Below are positions 28,378-37,341 of a stretch of 64,000 bases of DNA, piece by piece. The DNA lies in assembly GCA_963747735.1 (NCBI GenBank), contig CAVVGE010000019.1, forward strand, positions 124,001-188,000, in the 5' to 3' direction. The notes beneath the pieces are model-generated. The model had not been told where the DNA came from and did no database searches. It was given only the letters and a program-made list of their open reading frames with translations. Numbering within the stretch: position 1 is the stretch's first letter; each line of letters starts with the position of its first letter. Both the position numbers and the translations under genes were made by a program. The stretch comes from AP-15 sp963747735 (GTDB lineage: Bacteria > Pseudomonadota > Alphaproteobacteria > ATCC43930 > CGMCC-115725).

Positions 28378-29256
28378 TCAGCGATTCTTAATTAATGCAT
28401 CGTCGAGCGACAGGATGTGCCGAGGCTCACCGACCGCTGACACATTTCGGATCAACCCGCTCCGTTCGGCGCCTCCGTTTTCATCCCTCCAGACTTGCCA
28501 CGGCGGGCTGCCGCTCTCGTAGAGATCGTCCAGCTGCTGCTTGTCCTTGAAGGTGTCCATCGCGGCAAAGAAACCGTCATATTCGTAGGCCGCTAATTGC
28601 CTTTCCTCAATAAGTCTCTGAAAAGGCTCAATGACAAGCTCCTCTCCATAACGCATGTGGCGAAAGATGTCCTTCTGCAAGACAAAAAATCCGGCGTTGA
28701 TGCGAACACCGGACTTTGTCAGCTCCTTGATTTCGGTCACGAGGCCGTCTGGACCAGTCCGGGCGATGTGATAGCTCACGTTCGGCCGGACGCTGAGAAA
28801 GGTCGCAATCTTGTCGCGCTGGCGCGCATAGTCGAGATAGCCTGAAAAATCCAGATCGGTCAGGCCATCAGTGTAATTAGCCAGAAAAATATCGTCGTCT
28901 CCGAGGTATTTCTCGACCGCCATCAACCGTTGCCCGATGTTCGATCGCGGGCCGGTTTCAGCAAAAGTGATGTTCCAGTCATGGATATCACTGTTGGCGA
29001 GCTCGATCGTCCTTCCGCCGTTAGAAAATGCGAAATCGTTTGATAGGCATTCGCTATAGTTCAGAAAATATTGTTTGATCAAATCCCCTCGATACCCAAG
29101 ACACAGAATAAATTCCGTATGTCCAAAATGGGCGAAATATTTCATCACATGCCAGAGGATCGGTCGATAGCCAATCGGCACCATGGGCTTCGGAATGTGC
29201 TCCGCATAGTCGCGCAGGCGCAGCCCCAGGCCGCCACAGAACAAGACCACTTTCAT
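28378..29256 (-). CDS. rfbF: Sugar-1-phosphate nucleotidyltransferase, glucose-1-phosphate cytidylyltransferase type
   Basis: This enzyme makes an activated sugar (probably CDP-glucose) from a nucleoside triphosphate and sugar-1-phosphate. The N-terminus is MKVVLFCGGLGLRLRDYAEHIPKPMVPIG, with the G-G-x-G-x-R-L loop and K-P-M. LANYTDGLTDLD supplies the metal-binding Asp, and GFFVLQKDIF, then VIEPFQRLIEERQLAAYEYDGFF, match RfbF. In most RfbF proteins the loop reads GGLGTRL, so the Leu here is a small variation. The length of 292 residues is slightly longer than the usual 257. It is divergent from the SDR-RmlC-SAF operon, with which it may form one pathway. Confidence 0.82.
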   Translation of the reverse strand: MKVVLFCGGLGLRLRDYAEHIPKPMVPIGYRPILWHVMKYFAHFGHTEFILCLGYRGDLIKQYFLNYSECLSNDFAFSNGGRTIELANSDIHDWNITFAETGPRSNIGQRLMAVEKYLGDDDIFLANYTDGLTDLDFSGYLDYARQRDKIATFLSVRPNVSYHIARTGPDGLVTEIKELTKSGVRINAGFFVLQKDIFRHMRYGEELVIEPFQRLIEERQLAAYEYDGFFAAMDTFKDKQQLDDLYESGSPPWQVWRDENGGAERSGLIRNVSAVGEPRHILSLDDALIKNR

Positions 29257-29961
29257 GCCAATTCGCTCCCCTGCCGCGTATCGCGCGTCACTCGCAAAGA
29301 AGGTGCGAGAGGACCTGCCTCGCCCCCGGTCCCAGACCGCTGCTGCCGCACCGGGGGCGTCGTCCCACGGCCCTGGCTGTCCCTGGATACGGTGCTACCC
29401 ACAATGACACCTCGCCAAGCTGCAGCGCCCTGGCGACGCTGCCCAACATCGTGGCATTATCGCCGCCTCGCCGAACCCGGGACTAACATATGTTAGTAAA
29501 CAGAACCTCAACATCCCTATCATCGCATGAATCGCGATGATTGTCTACTATTTATCCTGATAATGGACTATAAGATTTGACCGATCACACGGCGATGAGC
29601 TAGGATGCTGGCGCCGTCTCGGAAGAGGCTAGCGTCGGCGCAAGAAATGGATGTTGTGAGCTCTACGGGGTGTCCCTGTGGCACTGATGGAACGGCCATG
29701 ACGGCGTTCATCATATTTTCGGTGTTGGTCATTCTGGCCATGGTCGGTTCGCTCGGCCGATCGCCGGCAACGAGGACGAGATGGGTCGGATCGTGCACGG
29801 TTCTCGGTCTCCCCGTCTCGGTGATGCAGCGCGCATGACCTACAGACGGCGGCGTCGCGGTAGGATGTCGATCGACAGCCGCGTCGAGCACGCGCGCGGC
29901 GCAGTGTTGGTTAGCATAAAGCTCCCCTCTCTCACAGACATCAGTCCTAATGAGGTCGTAT
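29257..29961. promoter_or_regulatory. Divergent intergenic region with palindromes
   Basis: This 705-base gap has no gene I can support. It contains a perfect 14-base palindrome, CTAACATATGTTAG (29483-29496), and an inverted repeat, ATCATCGC/GCGATGAT, at 29519-29526 and 29534-29541 with a seven-base spacer. The surrounding 29480-29580 stretch is AT-rich and is the likely promoter zone for rfbF (leftward) and the SDR operon (rightward). A short frame at 29605-29838 encodes one hydrophobic stretch but has no other support. Confidence 0.45.
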
Positions 29962-31059
29962 ATGGCGGGAATGCGAGTTCTGGTCACCGGCGTCGACGGC
30001 TATATCGGCGCCGTTCTCGCGCCGCAGCTGGTGGAATCAGGGTTTGACGTCGTCGGCATCGATTGCGGCTTTTACCGCGACGGCTGGCTGTTCAACGACC
30101 TTCGGCCGCGGCCGCTTACTTTTACCAAGGACATCCGCCAGCTGACCTCAAAGGACGTCGAAGGGTTCGATGCGGTCGTTCACCTCGCCGAGCTGTCGAA
30201 CGACCCTCTGGGCGACTTGAACGAACGCACGACTTATGCAATCAACCACCTCGGCTCGGTCTCGCTCGCAAAAGCGTGCAAGGCGAGTGGCGTCGAGCGC
30301 TTTGTCTACACCTCCTCGTGCAGCGTTTATGGTGCGGCCGAAGATGGCGGCGACCGCAGCGAGCAGTCGACGCCCAACCCGCAGACCGCTTACGCGCGGT
30401 GCAAGCTGCTGGTCGAACGCGATGTCGGCGCCCTTGCCGACACCCATTTTTCGCCCGTGTTCCTGCGCAATGCCACCGCCTTTGGCGCCAGTCCGCGAAT
30501 GCGGTTCGATATCGTTCTCAATAACCTGGCCGGGTTTGCCTGGACCACCAAGGAGATCAGGATGACGAGCGACGGCACACCGTGGCGTCCGCTCGTTCAT
30601 GTCGAGGACATCTGCCAGGCGGTGACGCTTGCGCTGACGGCGCCGCGCGAGGCGGTGCACAATGAAATCTTCAATGTCGGCGACGAGGCTCAGAATTATC
30701 GCATTCGCGAAATCGCCACCATTATCGGGAAAGCCTTTGATGGCTGCACGGTCGCCTTTGGCCGGACGAGCGGAGACAACCGGAGCTATCGGACTTCCTT
30801 CGACAAGATCCGACGTCATCTGCCGAGCTTCCGCTGCCGGTGGCCGGCCGAGCGTGGCGCAATTCAGCTGCGCGAAGTCTTTGAACGGATTGGAATGACC
30901 GAAGAAACATTCTCTTTCAGGGGCTTCACTCGCCTTGAGCAGTTAAAGCATCTGATCGCGACGCGGCAGATCGATGACGACCTGTTCTGGTGTCGTCTCG
31001 ACGAGCGGCGCTACGAGCACGATGGGGGTCAGGCTGCACACCTGTCGGCTGCTGGTTGA
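29962..31059 (+). CDS. NAD-dependent epimerase/dehydratase (extended SDR)
   Basis: This nucleotide-sugar SDR has about 365 residues. The Rossmann motif is VLVTGVDGYIGAVL at the N-terminus, the Ser region is VYTSSCSVYGAAED, and the catalytic Tyr-Lys is YARCK. WRPLVHVEDICQAV and FNVGDEAQNYRI are typical for the sugar-binding half. I chose ATG 29962 because TGAGG lies about six bases upstream; ATG 29950 and 29971 are alternatives. It leads an operon with an RmlC-like protein and a SAF-domain oxidoreductase, and faces a cytidylyltransferase, suggesting a pathway to a modified deoxy or branched sugar. Confidence 0.85.
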   Translation: MAGMRVLVTGVDGYIGAVLAPQLVESGFDVVGIDCGFYRDGWLFNDLRPRPLTFTKDIRQLTSKDVEGFDAVVHLAELSNDPLGDLNERTTYAINHLGSVSLAKACKASGVERFVYTSSCSVYGAAEDGGDRSEQSTPNPQTAYARCKLLVERDVGALADTHFSPVFLRNATAFGASPRMRFDIVLNNLAGFAWTTKEIRMTSDGTPWRPLVHVEDICQAVTLALTAPREAVHNEIFNVGDEAQNYRIREIATIIGKAFDGCTVAFGRTSGDNRSYRTSFDKIRRHLPSFRCRWPAERGAIQLREVFERIGMTEETFSFRGFTRLEQLKHLIATRQIDDDLFWCRLDERRYEHDGGQAAHLSAAG

Positions 31060-31106
31060 TTCCTTTGAGGGTAGGCGCGCGGGATCGGAAGTGGAGAGCT
31101 AAGCAT

Positions 31107-31724
31107 ATGAAATTCACCGAGTCGAAGCTCAAGGGCGCGTTTATCATTGATATCGAGCCGCGGAACGATAATCGCGGCTTTTTCGCCCGGACCTTCTGTC
31201 AGACGGAGCTGAGAGAGCACGGTCTGAACCCGGTCATCGCTCAGGCAAACATTGCCTTCAGCGCTCGGAGGGGGACGCTGCGCGGCATGCATTTCCAGTT
31301 TCCGCCGGCGGCGGAGTTGAAGCTCGTGCGTGCGACGCGCGGTGCGATTGTCGACATCATCGTGGATCTGCGTCCGGAGAGCGAAACCTATCTGGAGCAT
31401 ATCTCGGTCGAGCTGACGGAAAGCAACCACCGCGCGATTTACGTCCCCGAACGTTTCGCGCACGGATACCAGGTGCTCGAGGACAATACCGAGACAAGCT
31501 ATGACGTCGGGGAGTTCTATACTCCGGCGTCCGAAGGGGGCCTTCGTTACAACGATCCGAGGCTTGGGTTGGTCTGGCCATTGCCGGTATCGGAGATCTC
31601 TCCTAAAGACTCCGCTTGGGCTCCCCTCGCCGAGATTGAACCGGAGCTAAAGCTGAGGATGACCTGTCTCCCGAGCCATCTCGACTGCGCTATATCCGAA
31701 GGAGGCCCTGATGATTATCGTTGA
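31107..31724 (+). CDS. dTDP-4-dehydrorhamnose 3,5-epimerase (RmlC) family protein
   Basis: This is a cupin-fold sugar epimerase of 205 residues. The catalytic His is in GTLRGMHFQFPP, and the second conserved segment is YVPERFAHGYQVLEDNTE. DVGEFYTPASEGGLRYNDP and then LVWPLP match the RmlC C-terminal part, including the conserved Tyr. The C-terminal 30 residues overlap the next gene. The start is ATG 31107 behind GGAGAG. Given its neighbours, the donor may be a CDP- or other nucleotide sugar rather than dTDP-rhamnose; no rmlA, rmlB or rmlD is nearby. Confidence 0.85.
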   Translation: MKFTESKLKGAFIIDIEPRNDNRGFFARTFCQTELREHGLNPVIAQANIAFSARRGTLRGMHFQFPPAAELKLVRATRGAIVDIIVDLRPESETYLEHISVELTESNHRAIYVPERFAHGYQVLEDNTETSYDVGEFYTPASEGGLRYNDPRLGLVWPLPVSEISPKDSAWAPLAEIEPELKLRMTCLPSHLDCAISEGGPDDYR

Positions 31725-33036
31725 CCAGGCACTGAAAGCGAGGGAGCGTGAGGGGCGCCCCATCCGTGTCGGGATGATTGGCGCCGGGTTCATGGGGCAG
31801 GGCCTCACGAACCAGATCACGCACAGCGTGCCGGGGATGCGCATGGCCGCGATCTATAACCGGCACTCCGAGCGCGCGATGCAGGTTTATCAATATTCCG
31901 GACTTAACCATATAATCACCGCCAGCAGTCAGCGCCAGCTCGACGGCGCGATCCGAGACGGAATCCCCGTCATCGCGGAAGATCCCTTCGCTATCTGTCG
32001 GTCTCCCGAGATCGATGTGCTGCTTGAAGTAACCGGCTCCGTGGAATTCGGCGCCCGCATCCTGATGGACGCCTTCGAGCACGGGAAATCCGTGGTGCTG
32101 CTGAACGCGGAGGTGGATGGAACTCTTGGCCCAATACTGCAAACATACGCGAAACGGAACGGTGTCATTCTGTCCGCCTGTGATGGGGACGAACCGGGCG
32201 TGCAGATGAATTTGGTGCGGTGGGTGGAAGGCCTCGGGCTCATCCCCCGGGTCATCGGCAACGTCAAGGGCTTGCAGGATCCGTACCGCAATCCAACAAC
32301 CCAGCAGGGCTGGGCGGAACGATGGGGGCAGAACGCTGCGATGGTGACATCGTTCGCCGATGGCTCCAAGATCAGCTTCGAGCAGTCGATCGTCGCCAAT
32401 GCCACGGGCTTTAAGGTCCGCTCGCGCGGGATGTCGCGCGGCCTCAAATACGATGGCTCCATCATGGACATTGCCGAGCTCTATGATCTTGAGGAAATCC
32501 GGGCGTTGGGCGGCATCATCGATTACACTGTGGGCCCGGCCGGTGTGAAGGTATTCGTCCTGGCTGAGCATCCCGATCCGAAGCAGCGTCACTACCTCGA
32601 GCTCTACAAGATGGGGCCAGGACCGCTGTATCCGTTCTGGGTCCCCTACCATCTGGTGCATTTCGAGGCGCCGACTGCCATAGCCAGGGTCGTGCTGTTT
32701 GGCGACAATGTCGCGCCACCCCTCAGTGGGCCGGTCGTCGAGGTCTGTGCTGTCGCCAAGCGAAATCTTGCCGCCGGCGAGGTGCTTGACGAGTACGGCA
32801 TGTACATGACCTACGGCGAGGCAGTGAATGCCGAGGAGATGAGCGCGGGGAGATACCTCCCCGAGGGATTGGTGGAGGGATGCAGGCTGACGCGTTCGAT
32901 TGCCCAGGACCAGGTATTGACTTATGACGATGTCACCCTTCCTCCAGGGCGTCTTGCAGATCGGCTGCGGGCAGAGCAGTACGCTCGTTTTCGGAACGAG
33001 ACTTGGCTCGAGCGGCATCTGATGGATGTACAGTGA
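31711..33036 (+). CDS. SAF-domain NAD(P)-dependent oxidoreductase (homoserine dehydrogenase-like)
   Basis: This is a 441-residue oxidoreductase. The N-terminal NAD fold is IRVGMIGAGFMGQGLTNQI (about residues 17-36). A central catalytic domain resembling homoserine dehydrogenase follows, with CDGDEPGVQMNLVRWVEG. A C-terminal SAF-type segment begins about residue 345, at EVCAVAKRNLAAGEVLDEYG. The start has AAGGAGG six bases upstream and overlaps the RmlC-like gene by 14 bases. Proteins of this architecture occur in polysaccharide and sugar-acid loci, but the reaction is not established to my knowledge. It is the last gene of the operon. Confidence 0.75.
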   Translation: MIIVDQALKAREREGRPIRVGMIGAGFMGQGLTNQITHSVPGMRMAAIYNRHSERAMQVYQYSGLNHIITASSQRQLDGAIRDGIPVIAEDPFAICRSPEIDVLLEVTGSVEFGARILMDAFEHGKSVVLLNAEVDGTLGPILQTYAKRNGVILSACDGDEPGVQMNLVRWVEGLGLIPRVIGNVKGLQDPYRNPTTQQGWAERWGQNAAMVTSFADGSKISFEQSIVANATGFKVRSRGMSRGLKYDGSIMDIAELYDLEEIRALGGIIDYTVGPAGVKVFVLAEHPDPKQRHYLELYKMGPGPLYPFWVPYHLVHFEAPTAIARVVLFGDNVAPPLSGPVVEVCAVAKRNLAAGEVLDEYGMYMTYGEAVNAEEMSAGRYLPEGLVEGCRLTRSIAQDQVLTYDDVTLPPGRLADRLRAEQYARFRNETWLERHLMDVQ

Positions 33037-33184
33037 GTGGCCGCCGGGGGAATCCAATCAGAAGAATTTTCTGATGCAAACGCCCTGCGCCACGTCGTCA
33101 GCCTGTCGAGCGTGCATTTTTGCGCCCCAAACTCGCGCGCTTCGGCTGGTCGGCTCGCGCGGCGAGGCCGGGTGGGATCCGATG

Positions 33185-33212
33185 CGCTAGACCACAGACA
33201 TGTGGTCTAGCG
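33185..33212. terminator. 12-bp perfect hairpin overlapping the znuB stop codon
   Basis: CGCTAGACCACA pairs with TGTGGTCTAGCG around a four-base loop, in the gap between the convergent SAF oxidoreductase and znuB genes. The stem includes the znuB stop codon (TAG, minus strand). No T-run follows on either side, so it may be a bidirectional terminator or an mRNA 3'-end stabiliser. Confidence 0.5.
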
Positions 33213-34022
33213 AGCAACTTCGCCGCGTTCGAGCGGTGCAGAGCCGCGATCGAGAAGGCTGAGGAAGTAGCCGCTGCAGCTTAACAGCACGATCCAGAAG
33301 GTCGTAGGCCAATCGGTGACATAGGCGAGAGCGATGCCGCCCCAGGTCTCGGCCACGGCGAGGCCGACGGCGAGCGCCAATCCCCAATAAAGGCGGCGGG
33401 CGAGGCGCAGCGCTGCCGCTGCCGGACCGACCATCAACGCGAAGACCATCAAGACTCCGACGACCTGCGCCGCCTCGGCGACCGCGATAGCGACAATGCC
33501 GAGGAACAGCACTGAAAGAAGCCGCAGCGACACACCTTTGGCCTCGGCCAGCTCGGGCTCCAGCGTCGCGAACAGCAAAGGGCGCGAGATCACGGCGAGC
33601 GCCACCAAGGCGATCAGGCTCAAGCCGACGAGGCTGCGCAGCGTCGATGCGGCGACACCCAGCACGTTGCCGAACAGGATCGCGGTCGCTTCGCTGGCGC
33701 TGGTCGTGTAGAAATAAAGGAACAGCACGCCCAAACCCAGCGCCAGCGCCAGCACGATGCCGACCCCGACATCGCGGTTGCGCAGCTGTTCGCCGAGCAG
33801 GCCCATGGCGACGGCCGCACCCAGGGTGAAGGCGAGCAACCCCCATAACGGGCCGACGCCAACCAGCACAGCACCCGTGGCGCCGGCAAAGCCGACATGC
33901 GACAGCGCATGCCCGGCAAAGGTCAGGTTGCGCAGCACCAGAAAAAACCCGACCGCGCCGGCGACGACGGCGACGACCCCGCCGGCGGCAAAGGCGGTGC
34001 GCATAAAATCATAGTCAAGCAT
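33207..34022 (-). CDS. znuB: Zinc/manganese ABC transporter permease (ZnuB-like)
   Basis: This is the membrane subunit of a metal importer: 271 residues with eight or so hydrophobic helices. LVLRNLTFAGHALSHVGFAGATGA is the strongly conserved ZnuB/MntB segment that follows the first helix. The start is ATG 34022, which overlaps the znuC 3' end by eight bases; the longer frame to 34088 is antisense-like sequence of znuC. It is the last gene of a znuA-znuC-znuB operon. Whether the metal is zinc or manganese cannot be decided from the permease. Confidence 0.88.
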   Translation of the reverse strand: MLDYDFMRTAFAAGGVVAVVAGAVGFFLVLRNLTFAGHALSHVGFAGATGAVLVGVGPLWGLLAFTLGAAVAMGLLGEQLRNRDVGVGIVLALALGLGVLFLYFYTTSASEATAILFGNVLGVAASTLRSLVGLSLIALVALAVISRPLLFATLEPELAEAKGVSLRLLSVLFLGIVAIAVAEAAQVVGVLMVFALMVGPAAAALRLARRLYWGLALAVGLAVAETWGGIALAYVTDWPTTFWIVLLSCSGYFLSLLDRGSAPLERGEVAR

Positions 34023-34815
34023 CGTGCAGATGCGCCTCGGCCTCGACCGCGCCATGCCCGGCGACGACCAGGATGCGGCCGTTGACATGCAGCACTTCGA
34101 TCGGCGTGCGGTAGAGCGCTGACAGCACGCTGCTCGTGATTACCTCGTCAACGGTGCCGAGCGCCGCTTGTGCATTGCCGAGGTAGAATACCCGGTCCAT
34201 AGCGCCGAGCAGCGGATTGAGCTCATGCGCCGTGAACAGCACGGTTATGCCGCGGGATTGCTGGATTTTCTTGACGAGCGCTACGACCTCGGTTTGGAAA
34301 TGCGGGTCGAGGCTGATCAGCGGCTCGTCGAGCAACAATAGGTCCGGCGCGCCGAGCAACGCCTGGGCCAGAAGCAGCCTCTGCAGCTCTCCGCCGGAAA
34401 GCTCGGACAGGCGCCGCCTCGCCAGCGCCGCAGCACCCACCGTGCAGATCGCCGCCTCGACGTCGCGCCACGCCGTGCGGCCGAGGCGCGGCAGCCCCCA
34501 ACGCTCGCCGTCGAGAGCGCTGGCGACGAAGTCAAAGCCACAGACTGGCAGATCGGAGGCCCTGGCGCGCCGCTGCGGCAAATAGCCGGCCGTACGATTG
34601 CCGCGACGTGGGCGCTCGCCAAACACACGGATTTCGCCGCCGGCTGCGGGCAGCAAGCCCAGGACGGCGTGCAGCAAGGTCGTCTTCCCGGCGCCGTTCG
34701 GTCCGAGCACGCCGATAAACTCGCCCGGCCGGATCGCGGCGCTGACATCGGCGAGAACGATGCGCCGGCCGCGCGCGATGGTTACCCGGTCGAGCTCGAT
34801 CGCATATTTCGTCAC
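34015..34815 (-). CDS. znuC: Zinc/manganese ABC transporter ATP-binding protein (ZnuC-like)
   Basis: This is the ATPase of the metal importer, 266 residues from GTG 34815. It has Walker A GPNGAGKTT, signature LSGGELQR and Walker B LLLLDEPLISLD. The C-terminal part ends with a His-containing stretch (AGHGAVEAEAHLHDA), which could bind metal. The GTG overlaps the znuA stop by four bases, so translation is coupled. The variant D-loop ISLDPHFQTE is normal for this family. Confidence 0.88.
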   Translation of the reverse strand: MTKYAIELDRVTIARGRRIVLADVSAAIRPGEFIGVLGPNGAGKTTLLHAVLGLLPAAGGEIRVFGERPRRGNRTAGYLPQRRARASDLPVCGFDFVASALDGERWGLPRLGRTAWRDVEAAICTVGAAALARRRLSELSGGELQRLLLAQALLGAPDLLLLDEPLISLDPHFQTEVVALVKKIQQSRGITVLFTAHELNPLLGAMDRVFYLGNAQAALGTVDEVITSSVLSALYRTPIEVLHVNGRILVVAGHGAVEAEAHLHDA

Positions 34816-35672
34816 CGCGCCAACGCGCGGTCGAGTGCGTCGAGCTGCGACAACATCCACGTCTGATAATCCTCTCCGCGCGGCTCGGTTTCGCTGACGC
34901 CGACCACCGGCACGCCGGCTGCCTCGGCGATGTTCCGCATCCGCAGGGTCAACCCGCCGCGCGTCTGGTTGTTGTAGATCAAAATCTTGACTGCCCGCGA
35001 GCGAAGATCCGCTTCAAGCGCGGCGATGTCGGCCGCGCTCGGCTCGGTGCCGTTCATGATCGCCAGCTGGAATCGCTGATTGCGCATTTCCAGACCGAGC
35101 GCGTCCGCCATATAGCCGAACACGGGCTCCGTCGCCGTGACCGCGGTCGCGGCATATTTGCGCCGCAGCTTGGCGATCTCGTCGGCGAGCGGCGCCAGCG
35201 ACTGGCGGAATAGCGCGAGGTGCCGGGCATAGTCGGATTCGTGAGCCGGATCCAGTCGGGCAAGCCGGGCGGCCAGCACATCGGCGAGCGCCGGCATGGC
35301 GGTTGGCAGGTACCAAAGATGCGGGTTGTCGCCAGATTTTTTACCGACCAGCGCGGCCACGGTGATGACCTCGCGGGTGGGCGACGGCGACGCAGACAGC
35401 AGCTTTGTCGCCCAAGGGTCATATCCGACGCCGTTGCAGATAACGAGCCGCGCATCGGCGAGCGCGCGTGCTGTGGCAACGCTCGCCTCGAACGCATGCG
35501 GATCCTGGTCGGGATTGGTGAGGATGCTGACGACGGCGACGTGGCGATCGCCGATCTGCCGGGCGATGTCGCCATAGAAATTCTCGGCGGCGACGATTTT
35601 CAGCGATTCGGCCTGCGCCGTTTGGAACGCCATGCTCAAGAGAGCAAGCCCGCTGATCATCAGCCCACGCAT
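34812..35672 (-). CDS. znuA: Metal ABC transporter substrate-binding protein (ZnuA-like)
   Basis: This is the periplasmic metal receptor, 286 residues with a signal peptide (MRGLMISGLALLSMAFQTAQA). Metal ligands are expected from DPHAFE and NPHLWYLP, plus a third site in the C-terminal lobe. The Asp/His-rich loop of many zinc-specific ZnuA proteins is missing, so manganese or a broader range is possible. The start is ATG 35672 behind AGAGAGGG. The divergent gap to the DUF992 gene is 124 bases, and I could not recognise a Zur or Mur box in it. Confidence 0.87.
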   Translation of the reverse strand: MRGLMISGLALLSMAFQTAQAESLKIVAAENFYGDIARQIGDRHVAVVSILTNPDQDPHAFEASVATARALADARLVICNGVGYDPWATKLLSASPSPTREVITVAALVGKKSGDNPHLWYLPTAMPALADVLAARLARLDPAHESDYARHLALFRQSLAPLADEIAKLRRKYAATAVTATEPVFGYMADALGLEMRNQRFQLAIMNGTEPSAADIAALEADLRSRAVKILIYNNQTRGGLTLRMRNIAEAAGVPVVGVSETEPRGEDYQTWMLSQLDALDRALAR

Positions 35673-35796
35673 GCACCCTCTCTTTCTGTTGCCATCACCA
35701 GCAATCTCTCGATGCGACGCGGCGGCCCGTAGCAAACCGCCGTGGAAATCGGCAAGATCGGCGCGCGGGCTCATTCCGCGATACGGAGGGTAGGGG

Positions 35797-36282
35797 ATGC
35801 TGAAGAGAGCGGGGTTGACGATCTGTGCCATCGGGCTGGCGATCGGCATTACGGCGCAAGGAACGCCAGCGCGGGCGCAGGCCGGCGTCAAGGCCGGCAC
35901 GTTGACCTGCGATGTCGCCGGCGGCTGGGGCTTCATATTCGGGTCGTCCAAATCGCTGCGCTGCACCTTCGCCCCTCCCGCGGGGCGCCCGTCGCATTAT
36001 TACGGCACGATCTCCAAATTCGGCGTCGATATCGGCTACACCAAGGGCGGCGTCCTGGTGTGGGGGGTCGTCGCCCCGACCGTGAATCTGGCGCCGGGGG
36101 CGCTAGCCGGCAATTACGCCGGCGCGACCGCCAGCGCCACCGCGGGGGTTGGGGTCGGGGCCAACGTATTGATCGGCGGCTCGAATCGGACGATCACGTT
36201 GCAACCCCTCAGCGTCGAGGGCAATACCGGCCTCAACGTCGCCGCCGGCATCGGCGCCATCACCCTGCGTGCCGCCCGCTGA
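35797..36282 (+). CDS. DUF992 family secreted protein
   Basis: This is a 161-residue exported protein with a signal peptide (MLKRAGLTICAIGLAIGITA, cleaved after ARAQA). The mature part AGVKAGTLTCDVAGGWGFIFGSS, then LRCTFAP, and ITLQPLSVEGNTGLNVAAGI near the end, match DUF992, a family found mainly in Alphaproteobacteria with no known role. Two conserved Cys residues (LTCDV and LRCTF) may form a disulfide. The start is supported by GGAGGG. Confidence 0.87.
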   Translation: MLKRAGLTICAIGLAIGITAQGTPARAQAGVKAGTLTCDVAGGWGFIFGSSKSLRCTFAPPAGRPSHYYGTISKFGVDIGYTKGGVLVWGVVAPTVNLAPGALAGNYAGATASATAGVGVGANVLIGGSNRTITLQPLSVEGNTGLNVAAGIGAITLRAAR

Positions 36283-36441
36283 TCGCTTGGCGGTGGCCTG
36301 GGACCGAGCCTTCGGCCAGGGCACGGCTCGTTGATCGAGGCCGCCGCTTTGGGGTGTGTCGAACGCGGCGGCATTTTCCCTTAACCGTTTCGTCATTCGC
36401 ACGCCATATTTGTGCGGCAGTGATGTCATGCGACTCGGGGG

Positions 36442-37269
36442 GTGGGGGTGGAACGGCTGCTGTTCGCCACCCGGGTGCGCTCTCCGCTGTCGGCGATGCT
36501 CAGCCTGCTCTATTACGTTTATGCGTGGCGTCTCGCGCGTGAGGTCAGGCGGCAGCCGCGCCCGCACCATATCGGCATCATCCTCGACGGCAACCGTCGC
36601 CACGGCCGCACCCTCGGCATCACCGAGCCACGCGCGCTCTACGACCTCGGCGCCGACAAGCTCGACGATGTGCTCGAATGGTGCGCCGAGCTCGGCATTT
36701 CGACCGTCACCTTGTGGGTGTTTTCGACCGAAAACTTCCGCCGGCCGGCGGCCGAGGTATCGGGCATCCTGGGCTCGATCGAGGCCAAGCTCGGCAAGCT
36801 CGCCTGCGACCCCGCGATCCACCGCCGCCGGGTGCGGGTGCGCGCGATCGGCTGCCGTGAGATGCTGCCGCCGCCGGTGCTGGCCGCAATAGCCGCGGCG
36901 GAGCGCGCCACCGCCGGCTATGACGGGATCGAATTGAACATCGCCGTCGCCTATGGCGGGCGCCAGGAGATCGCCGACGCGGTGCGGTCGCTGCTCGGCG
37001 GCATGGTCGAACAGCAAACGACGCTGGCCGAGGCGATGGACGGCATCACCCCGGAGGCGATCGCCGGCCATCTCTACACGGCCGGGCGGCCCGACCCCGA
37101 CCTGATCATCCGCACCTCGGGCGAGATCCGCCTCTCCGGTTTTCTGTTGTGGCAAAGCGCGCATAGCGAGTTTTATTTTACCGACGTGTTGTGGCCGGCT
37201 TTCCGCAAGATCGATTTTCTGCGCGCGATCCGCTCCTATCAGCAACGCCAGCGACGCTACGGCTGCTGA
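36442..37269 (+). CDS. uppS: cis-Prenyltransferase (undecaprenyl diphosphate synthase family)
   Basis: This enzyme condenses isopentenyl diphosphate units into a cis-polyprenyl diphosphate. The 275-residue protein has IGIILDGNRRHGRTLGI (catalytic Asp and P-loop analogue), VTLWVFSTENFRRP, and the C-terminal RPDPDLIIRTSGEIRLSGFLLWQSAHSEFYFTDVLWPAF. The usual DGNxRW motif reads DGNRRH here. The neighbours are not cdsA, dxr or other housekeeping uppS partners, so this may be a second, specialised paralogue. The start is GTG 36442 or 36448. Confidence 0.85.
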   Translation: MGVERLLFATRVRSPLSAMLSLLYYVYAWRLAREVRRQPRPHHIGIILDGNRRHGRTLGITEPRALYDLGADKLDDVLEWCAELGISTVTLWVFSTENFRRPAAEVSGILGSIEAKLGKLACDPAIHRRRVRVRAIGCREMLPPPVLAAIAAAERATAGYDGIELNIAVAYGGRQEIADAVRSLLGGMVEQQTTLAEAMDGITPEAIAGHLYTAGRPDPDLIIRTSGEIRLSGFLLWQSAHSEFYFTDVLWPAFRKIDFLRAIRSYQQRQRRYGC

Positions 37270-37341
37270 TCCGCGATTGACGCCGCCTGCGGTTGCGCGT
37301 AGGCACGTTCGCGGCAGTTGTTTTTCGACGGGAGAGCTTGC

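Noticed and set aside
29605..29838. 77-codon frame with one hydrophobic stretch in the 29.3-29.9 kb gap
   Set aside because: No ribosome binding site, no family resemblance, and the rest of the peptide looks like translated non-coding DNA.
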